From: Spirogloea muscicola
Taxonomy: Eukaryota > Streptophyta > Zygnematophyceae > Spirogloeales > Spirogloeaceae
Assembly: GCA_009602725.1 (NCBI GenBank)
Contig: WELB01000076.1
Coordinates: 218,616-276,726, forward strand
Reading direction: 5' to 3'
Length of the DNA stretch: 58,111 nt
Shown here: in pieces, positions 27,419-38,059 of the stretch
Layout of the letters: every line of letters begins with the position of its first letter
How positions within the stretch are numbered: the first letter of the stretch is position 1
Position numbers and translations under genes: made by a program
Notes under the pieces: generated by a model
The model's database searches: none
What the model was told of the DNA's origin: nothing
Seen by the model: only the letters and a program-made list of their open reading frames with translations

Positions 27419-30292
27419 CTAGTTATTGTGTCGGTCTAGGAATTTCCGGAGGGGTTGGTTGACATCGTCCTCAACACGCCTGCTATAAATGAGGTCCAAG
27501 TGGGCATACTCTGGGATGACAATACGCTCAGGTGTGCCCGACAAGGCCTCTGCCAAATATTCGACATTGTGGCTGTCTGCAAACCAGTCATTGCCGCCAC
27601 TGATGATGAGCTTGGGCAGCACCTCTGGGACGAGGCCTGGATCGTACTGGGGAGGTAATGCACTGCCATAGTTCTGTTGGTTGAGCTGTGCGCTGGCCCA
27701 ATCCCACATCTGAAAGCGGCTTTGGTTGATTTCTGCATGACGAGCAGTCCCACACCACGCGATTGTGAGTTCCGAGATCATGATGTTACGCTACTTATGC
27801 CCTGTATACTGTTGAACGCTCCATACTTGAGTTGCACACTTCTTGAGCATTGTTGCATAAGGAGCGTACATGCCCAGACTGAGTTCTCTGCTTGATTGCG
27901 GTCATGGTTTGTCACACAGCAAGTCAGTTGGTGCAGTATTGCAGCTGTACGTGCCTTGTTGCATATGGATGAGGTTGCGATACGATGACACGATCCACGC
28001 ACTCTCTGATCCAGTGTATGCATAGCTTACAGCAGCAGTCGCGTCGATGCAACAGTTTGGTCCTACACAGTACCAAGCATTGGCTGCTTTGCTCATCGAC
28101 CACTCGAGCAGATTGTGACTGCATCAAGGATGTTATTTGACATGCGCTAACCAGATCGGCTCACACACCTGTGACATTGCTGAGGAATTGTTCTGGAGAT
28201 GCACCATTGGTCATTGATATGCCGAAATTGTTGACAATATTGGCCACCGTCTGTGTACTGATACAGAAATACTGTGTTGGTTCTTCTAGAGCCTACTCGC
28301 TTGGAGACAACTGGTCAGCTTGGCCGGTACTCGCTTAATACATCTGTACCAATCCGACAATTGAGCTAGACAGCTTATACAGCGCCAACTTTCTGCACCA
28401 TGAGGGCAGGAAGACCTACTTTGTAAGGTTGTATTCTGTTGCCAGCAATCCAGTGTCGTATATCATCTGTTGCAGTGTGCAGACAGTTATTTGCAAATAC
28501 ATCATTTCTTTGGCACTTTTGTAGTACATGCATAGATAAAATGAATGCAGCTTATTTGAAAGCAGCTACCTTGACTTCACACTGCATGGCACATAATTGT
28601 CAAGCAAGGAGTGAACGATATATACAAGCTTATAACACATGTCACAGACAACGGCAAATGAAGTGCATCTTACCCTATCAGGTGTGAAGGAGGTCCCCCA
28701 ATTTCGCAGTACAGTAGACGTGACATCAACCAAGTACGCAATTGGTCCAATCATCGTTAACGAGGCAAGACATTCCTGAACAGCCTGCAGCCTGCTTGCA
28801 GCAATGATGCCAACAACTGCTCCCTGCGTGGCGGAAAGTTGCATCATGCTGAACGGTAAGTCAGTCATAGAATGCTGGCTGAAGCTTGTGCCTCTTCTTA
28901 CGACAAGCAGCGAAGTATGTGTCATTTTTCCAGCACGGCAATGTACTTGGCGTGACGATGCTGGTGAAATTTAGCATTGAGCAAGCCATTATGTCTGCTT
29001 GGAGACATAACGGAGAGGAGAGCAGCTGTACTGGCGTGCTGACCTGGTTATACCCAACAAAGTGGACTCGATGGCCACTAACACCAGCAATGAGGCGAAT
29101 CTGAGCAGGGGTGTCATCAAGTGCCAGCTCGTCGAAGCTCCAGTCCCAGAATCTCTGCGCAAGCATAAAACATCACCCGCATCGTATGAAGCAGGACCAC
29201 ACGTTGAGATCGTGTCTGTCTATGCTTATATACATGGGCACATCGTGAGAGACAAGGTTGTGCACTGCTTACACGGTCATCCCGGCTGTAGCGAGTGCTA
29301 TCTGGTGACCACTCGGAGCCCCGGTGGTGCCCTATCCACACCTCGTAGCCATGGTCTGCTAGGAAAAGCGGCAGCGGCTTTGCCATGCCTACATTCAGAG
29401 AGCTGTTCCGCGAGCCAAACCACCAGTTGCCTCCGATGAACACCGGGTGGTCCAAGAACACCGGCAGCTTCGGTGAGACCGAGCGTGAGCGGGTAGGGGC
29501 CGGCGTTGCTGCGTGTGTGGTAGCGTTGGCTCTCCTTGGCCTGCTTGCCGTATTACTTGTCGAGCGTTGTGGTGGTGCTCGTGTCGTCACGTTGGCTCTC
29601 CTTGTCCTGGCTGCTCCTGACATCGAAGGTTGCTTCATTTGCGGGCTTGGTCGTGCATTGTGCGCTGGCTGTGGAGGCGGCCGGACTGCGGAACTGGTGA
29701 AATTGTTGCTGCGGATCCGCTGCATGTTGAGTATGAAGCCATCCTGCGTGACAACCTGGCGCAGCAACATGCGTGGCCGACGGCCCAGCTTCCCGTCAGC
29801 AGGACCAACCTAACATTACAAAGCCTACGTCAATAATTTGATGAGGACGACGGGCTCATCCTGCACGTTGTAGACTCTGCTGCAGCTTCAATACGTGCTT
29901 CTGTTAGGCGTACTTGCACACGCGGGACGTACTCGGAACTCGCGGCACTTGTAGCCAGACTTGGTGACATATGTAGCGCAAAAGTCCGTGGGCGGCTCGT
30001 TCGCGACGTAGCGAAGCTGCGCAGCCGCGGGCAGCGGGAAGGCGGACAGGAGGGCGAGGAAGGCGGCGCCGAGCGCCGCCGCGGCGCCGCAGCGCCTGCG
30101 CCGCCGTCGCCGCGACCGCCCTGGCGCTCGGCCATGGCGGGGCGGCGCCCCGGGACGCCCGATCGGGAGTGGGGGGCCCGGCCGCCCCGGGGGCCCCGAT
30201 CGGCCCCGCCGGTCAGTCTGGCAGTGTTTAGGAAATGATCTTCTGCCTCGTACAAGTGGTGGCTTGTTTGGCCTCTCGTTTTCCAGGCGCAC
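27419..30292 (-). CDS. Acid lipase family protein, nucleophile Ser replaced
   Basis: An alpha/beta-hydrolase of the gastric and lysosomal acid lipase (steryl-ester hydrolase) family. Exons downwards: to 29933, 29755-29273, 29154-29044, 28823-28674, 28415-28381, 28257-28169, 28086(or 28083)-27951, 27719-27419; phases agree throughout. A hydrophobic signal (GAAFLALLSAFPLPAAA) precedes CATYVTKSGYKC, as in secreted or vacuolar members. A linker of about 60 residues, rich in Arg, Ser and Thr with N-glycosylation sites (NFTS, NVTT, NATT), is inserted before the core. The Asp (SGGNDWFAD) and His (YAHLD) of the triad are present. The nucleophile elbow, normally GHSQG, reads GYNQ then G across an intron, and the oxyanion segment, normally QHGL, reads DHPV. 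If the sequence is right the protein is probably not a working lipase. The start is uncertain: a good ATG at 30135 reads in a different frame from the signal peptide. Confidence 0.85.
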
Positions 30293-31737
30293 AGCGCGCC
30301 CTCTCAGGCTTTGGAGGAGCTAATATTCCTTTCCTTGAGTACTGGTGGATTTTGGTAAGAAGCAACAGCTCTTCCACTGTGAGGCAATGGCAGGGAGAGG
30401 CCGGCCCAGAGGAACGTGCATGGTCTGATAGTGAAGCGGAGGGCTGAATAAACATGAAATGAAAGAAGAAGGACGCTTCCCGGAGTCTGGCCCCTTCGAA
30501 CCTTGTCAATGCTTCTTTCGGGCTGGCTTCTCACAGCCCTTGCCCACATTGGGAGTGCCACTTCTAGTATGAGAGGCCAGCCCGGAATGAAAGGATCAGT
30601 AGATTGTGAGCCCCACAAAGAAAAATATGGGCAAGATCCGAAGGGGCGGGTGAAGCGCTGGATCGCACAGCGATGCAAGTACCACGAATCATGTCGAAAC
30701 CAGTTGAGAAGAGAGACTCCTCCAGTGGACGGAGGCGGCTGTTATTCTTTTTCTGCTGTTATTGGCCAGCCCGGAAGAAGAATGAAAAGACTTCGGAACC
30801 AACGACACAATTGCCGTCTTGCGCTGTCTCGACGTCGTTTTGACCGTGGACGGCCCCCCGTCTGTCACCTCCCTCCCGGGCGTACGTCCCCCGGCAAGGC
30901 GGGTCGCCCGAGGCGCCGCGTGGCATGCCAGATTCGCCACTTGCGCCGGGAGCTGCAGGTCACATCGTTCTTCCTTCTTGCTCATCTGACTTCCTATTGC
31001 TGAGACGGGGCGTACTAATGAAGAGCTCCCTGTTTCTTCAGATGCTTCCTGTATACAGCTAGAAGACTAAAAAGAGAAATAATAGCGAAGGGGCGGATGG
31101 CTTGTAGGGGTCGAAGGCCAATTCAACGCAGCGCGATAAGGTCTAAAGGGACCGGAATGCAAATCACTTGGCAAAGCAAGTGGCTTTCACCTCACAATTT
31201 TACAAATCAACAGCCACAACCTGGCTGGCTTTCAGAGCCGAACCCACAACTGTCAGCAGCGGTCTCTTTGCAAGCTGCTGAGCGGCTACTGAGCGGGTCA
31301 GCATAGCAGCAGGCGGCCTCAAGTTTGTAGGTTTGCTTCCAAAGTCTGGCCCTCATCAGTCAACATATATTTTGAGCCGCATTGAGTTTTACTCTATTAC
31401 ATGGTTTTTCCAAAATCGTCAGCTCCTGCCTCCGAGCTCAGTTGCTCGTTGGCTCGCTCGCCCACCTGCCCAGGCTCCACCTTTGCGGCTTGTGCTGCTT
31501 TTTGACGGCAGCAGTGATGACCCGCATCGCGTGACCCCCTCTTTCAACCTCCGCTGTGCGTCCTCATCGTGCCTGGCCAACACGGTTGGTCGAGCAGCGG
31601 CTGAAAGCTGCAGCAGATGATGGCAGCTGTGGGGATTGCCCATGGGTGGAAGGCTCAGATGGGCACGGTAGCAAAGAGCGGATGCCATTCAGTACGAAGC
31701 CTAGCAAGTCAGCATCTCAAAAGCTGAGACAAGTAAG
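30293..31737. other. Repeat-rich intergenic region
   Basis: Contains a hairpin module at 30475-30560 (CCTTGTCAATGCTTCTTTCG, GGGCTGGCTTCTCACAGCCC, TGCCCACATTGGGAGTGCCA) and a retroelement end at about 30880-31010. The rest shows no recognisable gene. Confidence 0.5.
30880..31010 (+). mobile_element. Retroelement C-terminal remnant (copy M)
   Basis: Ends with TCATCTGACTTCCTATTGCT and GAGACGGGG, matching the codons of the SSDFLLLTRG ending in copy B. The part before it is scrambled. Confidence 0.5.
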
Positions 31738-32895
31738 CCGAGCGGCAGCCTCAACCTCCACAAGCTCATCGGACCATGCTGCGCCCGTAGTAGTTGAGCA
31801 GGGGCAGGCAGCTTCGCCAGAGCCCGGTACCACTGGTGGGCCCTCAAGGCAGGAGCTTTCAGCAGAGCCCATGCAAGGCGGCAGCTTCCCTAAGGGCGCT
31901 ACTGTTGGCAGCACGAGCTCCATGTCTACGTAGGTGACAGCAAATCTGCTGCAGGTATTTGTCATATGCCTGGCCCTGCTTGACAGCCCTGGTAAAAACA
32001 ACAAAAGCACCTCGTCTATTCAGCATTTGGTCCATGTACGGCCCCTGATTTCAGCAATGTGGATCAAGATGCCTCCTTGAGATTTCTGAGGAGTGAGCAC
32101 CGGCACACTCCTTGCAGGGCGACGCTCGTCTCAATGGCCGACTCACCGCCACCAAGGTCCAGGATCACTCTGCTGAAGCTGGCGGAGCGATAACAGGCTG
32201 CTGGGCTTGCCATGGCAAAGTTGCTGGGTGCAAGACAGGAGCAGCTGCAACAACGGAGCACGACCCTCGCATTGCGTAGTGCAGTGCTGCACTACTGGAG
32301 CTTGTCGCAAAGGCCAACGATGACAGTGTGGGCCCTGACACAGGCAATGCGAGGTCCGTGCTCCGTTGTTGCCGCTGCTCCTGTCTTGCACCCAGCAACT
32401 TTACCATGGCAAGCCCAGCAGCCTGTTGTCGCTCCTCCAGCTTCAGCAGAGTGATCCTGGACCTTGGTGGCAGTGAGTCGGCCATTAAGACGAGCGTCGC
32501 CCTGCAAGGAGTGTGCCAGTGCTCACTCCTCAGAAATCTCAAGCAGGCATCTTGATCCACATTGCTGCAAAACTCAGGGGGCCGTGCATGGACCAAATGC
32601 TGGATAGATGAGGTGCTTTTGTTGACTTCTACCAGGGCTGTCAAGCAGGGCTGGGCATATGTCAGATAGCTGCAGCAGCTTTGCTGTGACTTACATAGAA
32701 CGTAGCTTGTGCTGCCAACATTAGCGCAGGGCCTTGCATGGGGTCTGCTGAAAGATCCTCCCTTGAGGGTCCACCAGTGGTACTGGACTCTGGCCTAGCT
32801 GCTTGGCCCTGCTCGATAATCACGGGTGCAGCACTGGTGTACAATGATACGTGGTCCAATGAGCTCCTTGTGAAGGATGAGGCTGCCGCTCTGCC
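31738..32895. repeat. Inverted repeat, about 540-bp arms
   Basis: The left arm (31738-32275) matches the reverse complement of the right arm (32344-32895) with about 10-15 percent difference by eye; the spacer is about 68 bp. Both outer arms encode, reading inwards, the same peptide: GQAASPEPGTTGGPSRQELS on the left and a close variant on the right. Arms meet their flanks at AGCGGCAGCCTCA. Fold-back element or inverted duplication of one transposon segment. Confidence 0.8.
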
Positions 32896-33230
32896 ATTTG
32901 TAGGTGCCATGGCCTGCAGCATCCTGGTGGCCTCGCTGGCCTGCCGGCCAAGAACTGTCCTGAATTGAGTGGCCAACTGCTGTATTGCTGCCGCCTGCGC
33001 TGCTGCGGCCGTTGCTGGCTGTGCGTGCTGCAGCGGAGCTGCAGACGAAAACCAGCTTGCTGCAGGGCTGACGGCGCCACAGCATCAAGTTCGTGCTGGG
33101 GCGCTGCAGGCCTGTGGAGGTTGGCTGGAGGGGCCCTTGCCTGGGCAGCTCCAGCCAGAGCTGCAACCTGATCCTGCCTCTCCTGAAGGCGGGCCTGTAT
33201 TGTCGCTAGATCCGCATCCTCGTGCGCCAC
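32662..33230 (-). pseudogene. Gag-like frameshifted ORF
   Basis: The minus strand starts MAHEDADLATIQARLQERQD, predicted helical or coiled-coil, and continues with Gln- and Ala-rich sequence. After a frameshift near 33015 it goes on as QFRTVLGRQASEATRMLQAM and then GQAARPESSTTGGPSR inside the inverted repeat. Composition and layout recall the Gag proteins of LTR or other retroelements, but no zinc knuckle is seen, so the name is a guess. A 5'-shortened relative lies in the left arm of the inverted repeat. Confidence 0.4.
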
Positions 33231-33815
33231 CTACATAGCCATGGCATCTTTCCGGCCTTGTGAAGTCTAGCAGCTGTCAGCGGCTGCCTCTGATGTGCGC
33301 TGTTGGCAACAATCCGCAATGGCATTGAGGGCAGTTGACCACAGCCAGGCATCCTAGTGTGAGCCCTGCAATGGAGCATGCTGCACCAGCGTGGCCAGGC
33401 AGTGCTCGCAGTGCTAGCCCTAGTCTGCAAAGTGAACCAAATGCCAGCTCTTGCAGCTCAGATGACTTGCGGAACGTCAATGCTCGTGACAACGTCTCTG
33501 CTTCTAGAGGGGGGCTCGGGTCGTTACTCGTCGGAGGGATGCCAGCTGCACGCCCTCGCCGCGAACAGGCACCAGAGCAATCGTCCGCGAGCGAGTCATA
33601 GGCCGCAAGAGACAGCCATCATCAGTGGCTCTCAACCAGGACAGTCGATTAAGAAGTGGCCGCCAAGCGGCGGCGTAGATTGTGCGCTTGCCTGCCGCGC
33701 TGAAGTAAGCAGGAGATTGTGCTCACCTGCACGCTTGCAGCAAAGTGTGCAGCCCAGTCTTCTGGGTGCTGCGACCGCAAAGTAGGCCAACACAACACAA
33801 ACAGCGGAAGTGAGG
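33231..33815. other. Spacer between the two inverted repeats
   Basis: Nearly 600 bp with several short open frames and no recognised motif. Confidence 0.35.
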
Positions 33816-35388
33816 ATGACAGGTTGCAAGTGCCGGCCCTGCCTGGAGCCGGTGATTCAGCGCTCAGCGGCACTTTTCATGCAGGGCGAGCAGGGCTTGT
33901 AACAGCTTGCACAAGGACATCTGGCAGTAGGCAAGATGCTGAAGCGAGGGCGAATATTCGGATGCGAGGAGCACCTATATTCACCTTCTCTAGACGGGGC
34001 CAGCGTGGTCAGCGTCAACGTCAGCTTGATGAATCAGCCAAGGATTCCGTCTTCCACAACGCGGCCAAGAATGCTGCAGTGTTTGCAACAGCGCGATCAG
34101 AGCAGCCAGCCAGCCCCTAGGTCTATCAGCGCGGCGACAAAGTGACACCATCCAGCTGGCCTCCGACAGTTGGACGGCAGCGCGGTGGCCCAAGCTCACC
34201 ATCGGGACGGAGCGTGCCATTGTTGCCGAGCTGAATCAAATAAGGCCCGCAGCGCCGACAGGTTGGCAGTGGCGGCCAGTGCGGCACCGTTCTCCGGTAT
34301 CTTCGGGGCCAGCCACTCCGCAAATCACCCGCGTTGCCAGCTGATGGTCGCCCTGTGGGAGCGCGGCCGTGTCACAATCACATAAACGCCATCAGATGGC
34401 GCACGTCGCGGAGACCTTCACTACACGTCTTCCATAGTGACGCCGCACTGACAAGGTGTAGGGATGCTCACCAGGAGGCCTGGATCGTCAGTTGGCGCCA
34501 ATGTATGGCGTAAGTCCAGCCGCCGTTGCTGGCGCAGATGTCACGCAACAGCTCAGCGTATAACCGCTCGGCGTGCAACCGCATGGATTTGCTGCGGTTG
34601 CACGCTGAGCGGTTATATGCCGAGCTCTGAGCGGTTATACGCTGAGCTGTTGCGTGACATCTGCGCCAGCAACAGCGGCTGGACTTACGCCATACATTGG
34701 CGCCAACTGACGATCCAGGCCTCCTGGTGAGCATCCCTACACCTTGTCAGTGCGGCGTCACTATGGAAGACGTGTAGTGAAGGTCTCCGCGACGTGCGCC
34801 ATCTGATGGCGTTTATGTGATTGTGACACGGCCGCGCTCCCACAGGGCGACCATCAGCTGGCAACGCGGGTGATTCGCGGAGTGGCTGGCCCCGAGATAT
34901 CGGAGAACGGTGCCGCACTGGCCGCCACTGCCAACCTGCCGGCCCTGCGGGCCCTCTTTGATTCAGCTTGGCAACACTGGCTCGCTCCGTCCCGATAGTG
35001 AGCTTGAGCTACCGCGCTGCCGTCCAACTGTCGGAGGCCAGCTGGATGGTGTCACTTTGTCGCCGCGCTGATAGATCTAGGGGCTGGCTGGCTGCTCTGA
35101 TCGCGCTGTTGCAAACACTGCAGCATTCTTGGCCGCGTTGTGGAAGACCGAAATCCTCGGCTGATCTATCAAGCTGACGTTGACGCTGACCACGCTGGCC
35201 CCGTCTCAGAGAAGGTGAATATCGGTGCTCCTCGCATCGGAATCTCGCCCTCGCTTCAGCATCTTGCCTACTGCCAGATGTCCTTGTGCAAGCTGTTACA
35301 AGCCCTGCTCGCCCTGCATGAGAAATTGCCGTTAAGCGCTGAATCACCGGCTCCAAGGCAGGGCCAGCACTTGCATCCTGTTATCCTG
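33816..35388. repeat. 1.57-kb near-perfect palindrome
   Basis: The left arm (33816 to about 34569) is repeated in reverse complement by the right arm (about 34630-35388), more than 90 percent alike by eye. The centre (34549-34650) has AGCTCAGCGTATAACCGCTC mirrored by GAGCGGTTATACGCTGAGCT, with a smaller GCGTGCAACCGCA and TGCGGTTGCACGC hairpin inside. No transposase or other known product is read from either arm. It may be a fold-back transposon or a pair of inverted elements. Confidence 0.85.
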
Positions 35389-35427
35389 GCGGCTGCGGCA
35401 GAGAAGGCGCCGCGCCGAGCGCGACGC

Positions 35428-35430
35428 AGC

Positions 35431-35463
<33 letters not shown>
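35428..35463 (+). repeat. (GGC)n triplet tract
   Basis: Twelve or so GGC units just right of the palindrome. Confidence 0.9.
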
Positions 35464-35472
<9 letters not shown>

Positions 35473-35615
35473 GGTTATAGAACCATGGGTGGCTAAAGCC
35501 GGGTGGGGATGCGAGCGGGGCCGCCGCGGCCGCTACGGCGGCGGGGCTCCGTCGGCCTCTTGCTGCTGGCTGGAGCTGCCGGAGGCGCCGAGCAGTCCCG
35601 GGCTTGCCGAGCTGC

Positions 35616-35848
35616 ATGGGCGGTTTACAGCCGATTCCTAATATCAGCAGCCGCATTCTTTCTTTTTCTAGGGGCGGGCGGCTGGGGGGGGTGCGGAAAA
35701 GCGGAAAAAGGGCTTTCTGCTCCGTTGGCTCATGCGGTCCACGCGCGGGCTGGCCGTGCTATGGCTGCTGCTTCCTGGTCTCGGCAAAGTGCCGCTTCTC
35801 CTGCTCCGAGTTACTCTGATCTGCTGTTGCTCACACGTGGATACTGAG
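35616..35848 (+). mobile_element. Retroelement tail plus C-terminal fragment (copy K)
   Basis: Tail variant GGTTTACAGCCGATTCCTAA and ATCAGCAGCCGC at 35625-35656, then a coding end: APLAHAVHARAGRAMAAASW, SYSDLLLLTRGY and stop at about 35848. The LLTRGY ending is intact. Confidence 0.75.
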
Positions 35849-35939
35849 CAGCCATCTGCATCTCCCTCTGCACTTGGCCATACTGGCCTTCGACTGTTTC
35901 AAATACACGAAATTTTCTGCACCATCTTGCACTTTGTAG

Positions 35940-36360
35940 TGTAGTCCTTTTTCAGCACCTCTTTCTTTGGCTTTGAACATTGTCCATTCTTTTTGGGTTG
36001 GCTTTGCCAGCCCCTCTTCTCAATGGGCGAGCACTTTCTTTCTGGGCCGGCTTTTCACAGGCCCCGCCGCCTTTGGAAGACGCTCACTTCCGAAAGAGTA
36101 AGCGCTGCTAGATTGACGGCTGCAGCTGCTGACATCCAAAGGGAGAAACAGCGCTTTCATATGAGGCGACTGGCTGTGAGAGGCCAGTCCAAGAGAACGA
36201 CGGCTCGCCCATAGATAAAGAGGGGCTAGCAAAGCCAGCACAGAAAAGAATGGACAATGTCCGCAGGCCTCAAAGCCCGAAGGGCTAGAAGAGAGGAGCT
36301 CGCCCATAGAAAAGAGGAGCTGGCAGAAGCCAGCCAAAAAAGAATGGACAAAAATCAAAG
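35940..36360. repeat. Cluster of hairpin tail modules, both strands
   Basis: Plus-strand tails at about 35965-36035 (CATTGTCCATTCTTTTTGGG, GGCTTTGCCAGCCCCTCTTC, ATGGGCGAGCACTTTCTT) and 36045-36075. Minus-strand tails at about 36270-36200 and 36350-36285 (in plus-strand form CTCGCCCATAGAAAAGAGGA, GCTGG..CCAGC, AGAATGGAC). Confidence 0.75.
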
Positions 36361-36474
36361 AGCCACAACAGGTGCCGGAAAGAATGCAAATACACAGCTA
36401 GGCATCTAGACAAGTAGACACGACGAAACCACAGGAAGCTCAATACCCGCTAGAAGGCGAGAAGAGCAGGATAA

Positions 36475-36612
36475 GAAGCGCGGCCAGATTGACTGGTGGC
36501 TGGGAAAGGCCAGCTCATAGGAATGGACAAGGTCTGAGGGAGCCTGAGGGCGAGCAGGATAGAACGGGAGGATTCCTTTGGGCTGGCCTCTCCCAGCGAC
36601 CAGTTAATGTGG
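36475..36612. repeat. Tail variant GCGCGGCCAGATTGACTGG, inverted pair
   Basis: 36479-36530 reads GCGCGGCCAGATTGACTGGT then GGCTGGGAAAGGCCAGC and GGAATGGACAAGGTC. 36578-36612 reads the opposite strand form, GGGCTGGCCTCTCCCAGCGA, ACCAGTTAATGTGGCCGCGC. Further copies lie at 39.3, 39.6 and 56.2 kb. Confidence 0.75.
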
Positions 36613-36619
36613 CCGCGCT

Positions 36620-36840
36620 TTCTTAGTGTGCTTGTTTCTCTTAGCGCTTCCCCTGGCCCCCTTCTCGTACTCTTTTAATTCGTTTTTGGGCTGGCTCTTC
36701 CAGCCCCTATCCTCAATGAAGAAAGTGCTCGCCCATTGAGAATAGGGGCTGGAAAAACCAGCCCGAAAAGAATGCACAGAGTACGAGAAGGGGGCCAGGG
36801 AAAGCGCTAAGAAACAGAAACAAAGCAGCTACGAATCAGT
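36620..36840. repeat. Two retroelement 3' ends joined tail to tail
   Basis: Left copy (+) 36630-36718: AGCGCTTCCCCTGGCCCCCT, GGGCTGGCTCTTCCAGCCCC, CTCAATG. Right copy (-) 36838-36719: the same order on the other strand, ending with the full tail GGGCGAGCACTTTCTTC. The left copy stops at CTCAATG, where the right copy's tail end begins. Confidence 0.85.
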
Positions 36841-37980
36841 CAGTAACCTCTGCTAAGCAGCCGCAGGTCGGAGATGCTAGGCTCCTTGAAGTGGGTCCCC
36901 TGGCCAGAGCCAGAGGCAGCAGCGAGGGCTCTGCCGGCACGAAGGTGCATCGCCCGGGCCATAGACCTCTGCAGCGAGACGGCCAGGCGCATTCGATACA
37001 CTTGCGCCAGCGACCCGGCTGCAGGAAAGTCTACCGGCTCCCCATGGAAGCGACGGGCGATGGTGTGGCGGGCGAGCTGGGTGAGCAGCTCGAGCCACCG
37101 AGCGCCCAGCGCCCCATGATATCAATGGCCAACGGGAAGAACTCGTCTTTCTGCGGACGGTCTGCGTACTTCAGCTCTTTAGCCCGCGCAGGGCAGACGA
37201 CCGCATACCCAGCCTTGGTGGCACATTGAGCTGGGTGTGAGCGTTCGTAGGCATCAGTGGTCACCACGTCCAGGAGAAGACTTGGCCCGCCGGCCTGTGG
37301 GGTGGCCACCAGGTCCACACGCCGGGCGTGGAGACCGTCGGCCCTTTCCTGGATCGGCATGATGCCGGAGTGCTCCGCTGCCACGGAGAAGCCAGCCTCC
37401 AACAGGATGCCATGCATCACATCGCGGAGGCGGTCGTGGGCCGCTGTCCGCTCTCCGCCGTGAGAACAGCGCAGAACATGAGCAGCCAGCTCTCCAGGCT
37501 CGGCCCCGCGCTAGCCACACTCACATTGACGCACGCCCTGGAGACATGGCGGCGGTAGGCCTAGGAGCCGGTGGACGGCACTGCGGAATACCTCGTCCGG
37601 GAGAGTGAGGGCGTCGTTGAGGGGGAGGGCCTGGAGCCACGCCGCTGCCCCCGGGGAAGAGGCCGAGTGGAGTCTCGCGCGCCCGCGCAGGTCGGCCTCG
37701 GGGAGCTGCAGCACGGCGGTGGTGTAGGCGGCCTTGTCGACCACGGCCGCGATGCGCGCTTGGACGCGCAGGTCAGCGGTGTGCGCGAGGTGCGCAAAGG
37801 AGACCGCCTGGCCTGCCAGGTCCGGGTGCGCCGCGAGAAGCTCCTGGTGGGCGGAGCGAAACGACACCTGGAACGGCAGCAGGCCCATGTCGACCTCCGC
37901 CACCGCCTGCTCAGAAGAAGAAGTGGCACTCCCAATGGGGGCAAGGGCTGCGAAAAGCCAGCCCAAAAAGAATTCACAAA
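36725..37980 (-). mobile_element. R2-type retroelement, zinc finger and endonuclease (copy F)
   Basis: The longest copy. From 37980 downwards: a hairpin module (GGGCTGGCTTTTCGCAGCCC), then a region like the segment between reverse transcriptase and endonuclease (AAWLQALPLNDALTLPDEVF, LLGLPPP), then C-E-C-G near 37515, H-V-L-R-C and ERTAAHDRLRDVM in a shifted frame near 37470-37420 (a CCHC finger plus R..HD), then RRVDLVAT, LLLDVVTTD and K-E-L-K-Y (PD-(D/E)XK-like core), FFPLAIDIMG, and, in another frame, GRALAAASGSGQG with SDLRLLSRGY and stop at 36852. The order matches the C-terminal half of R2/CRE-type non-LTR retrotransposons. At least two frameshifts break it; no reverse transcriptase catalytic domain is present. 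Confidence 0.8.
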
Positions 37981-38059
37981 GGTTCAGAGGGGCCTAAGAG
38001 CGGTGAGCAGCTACAAAGGGGCCTGAGGATGCAATGGTAAAACAGGGGGAGGATGGATC

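Noticed and set aside
34464-34734. Pair of 88-codon frames, one per strand, nearly identical
   Set aside because: They are the two arms of the palindrome read through its centre, so similarity between strands is automatic and not evidence for a gene.
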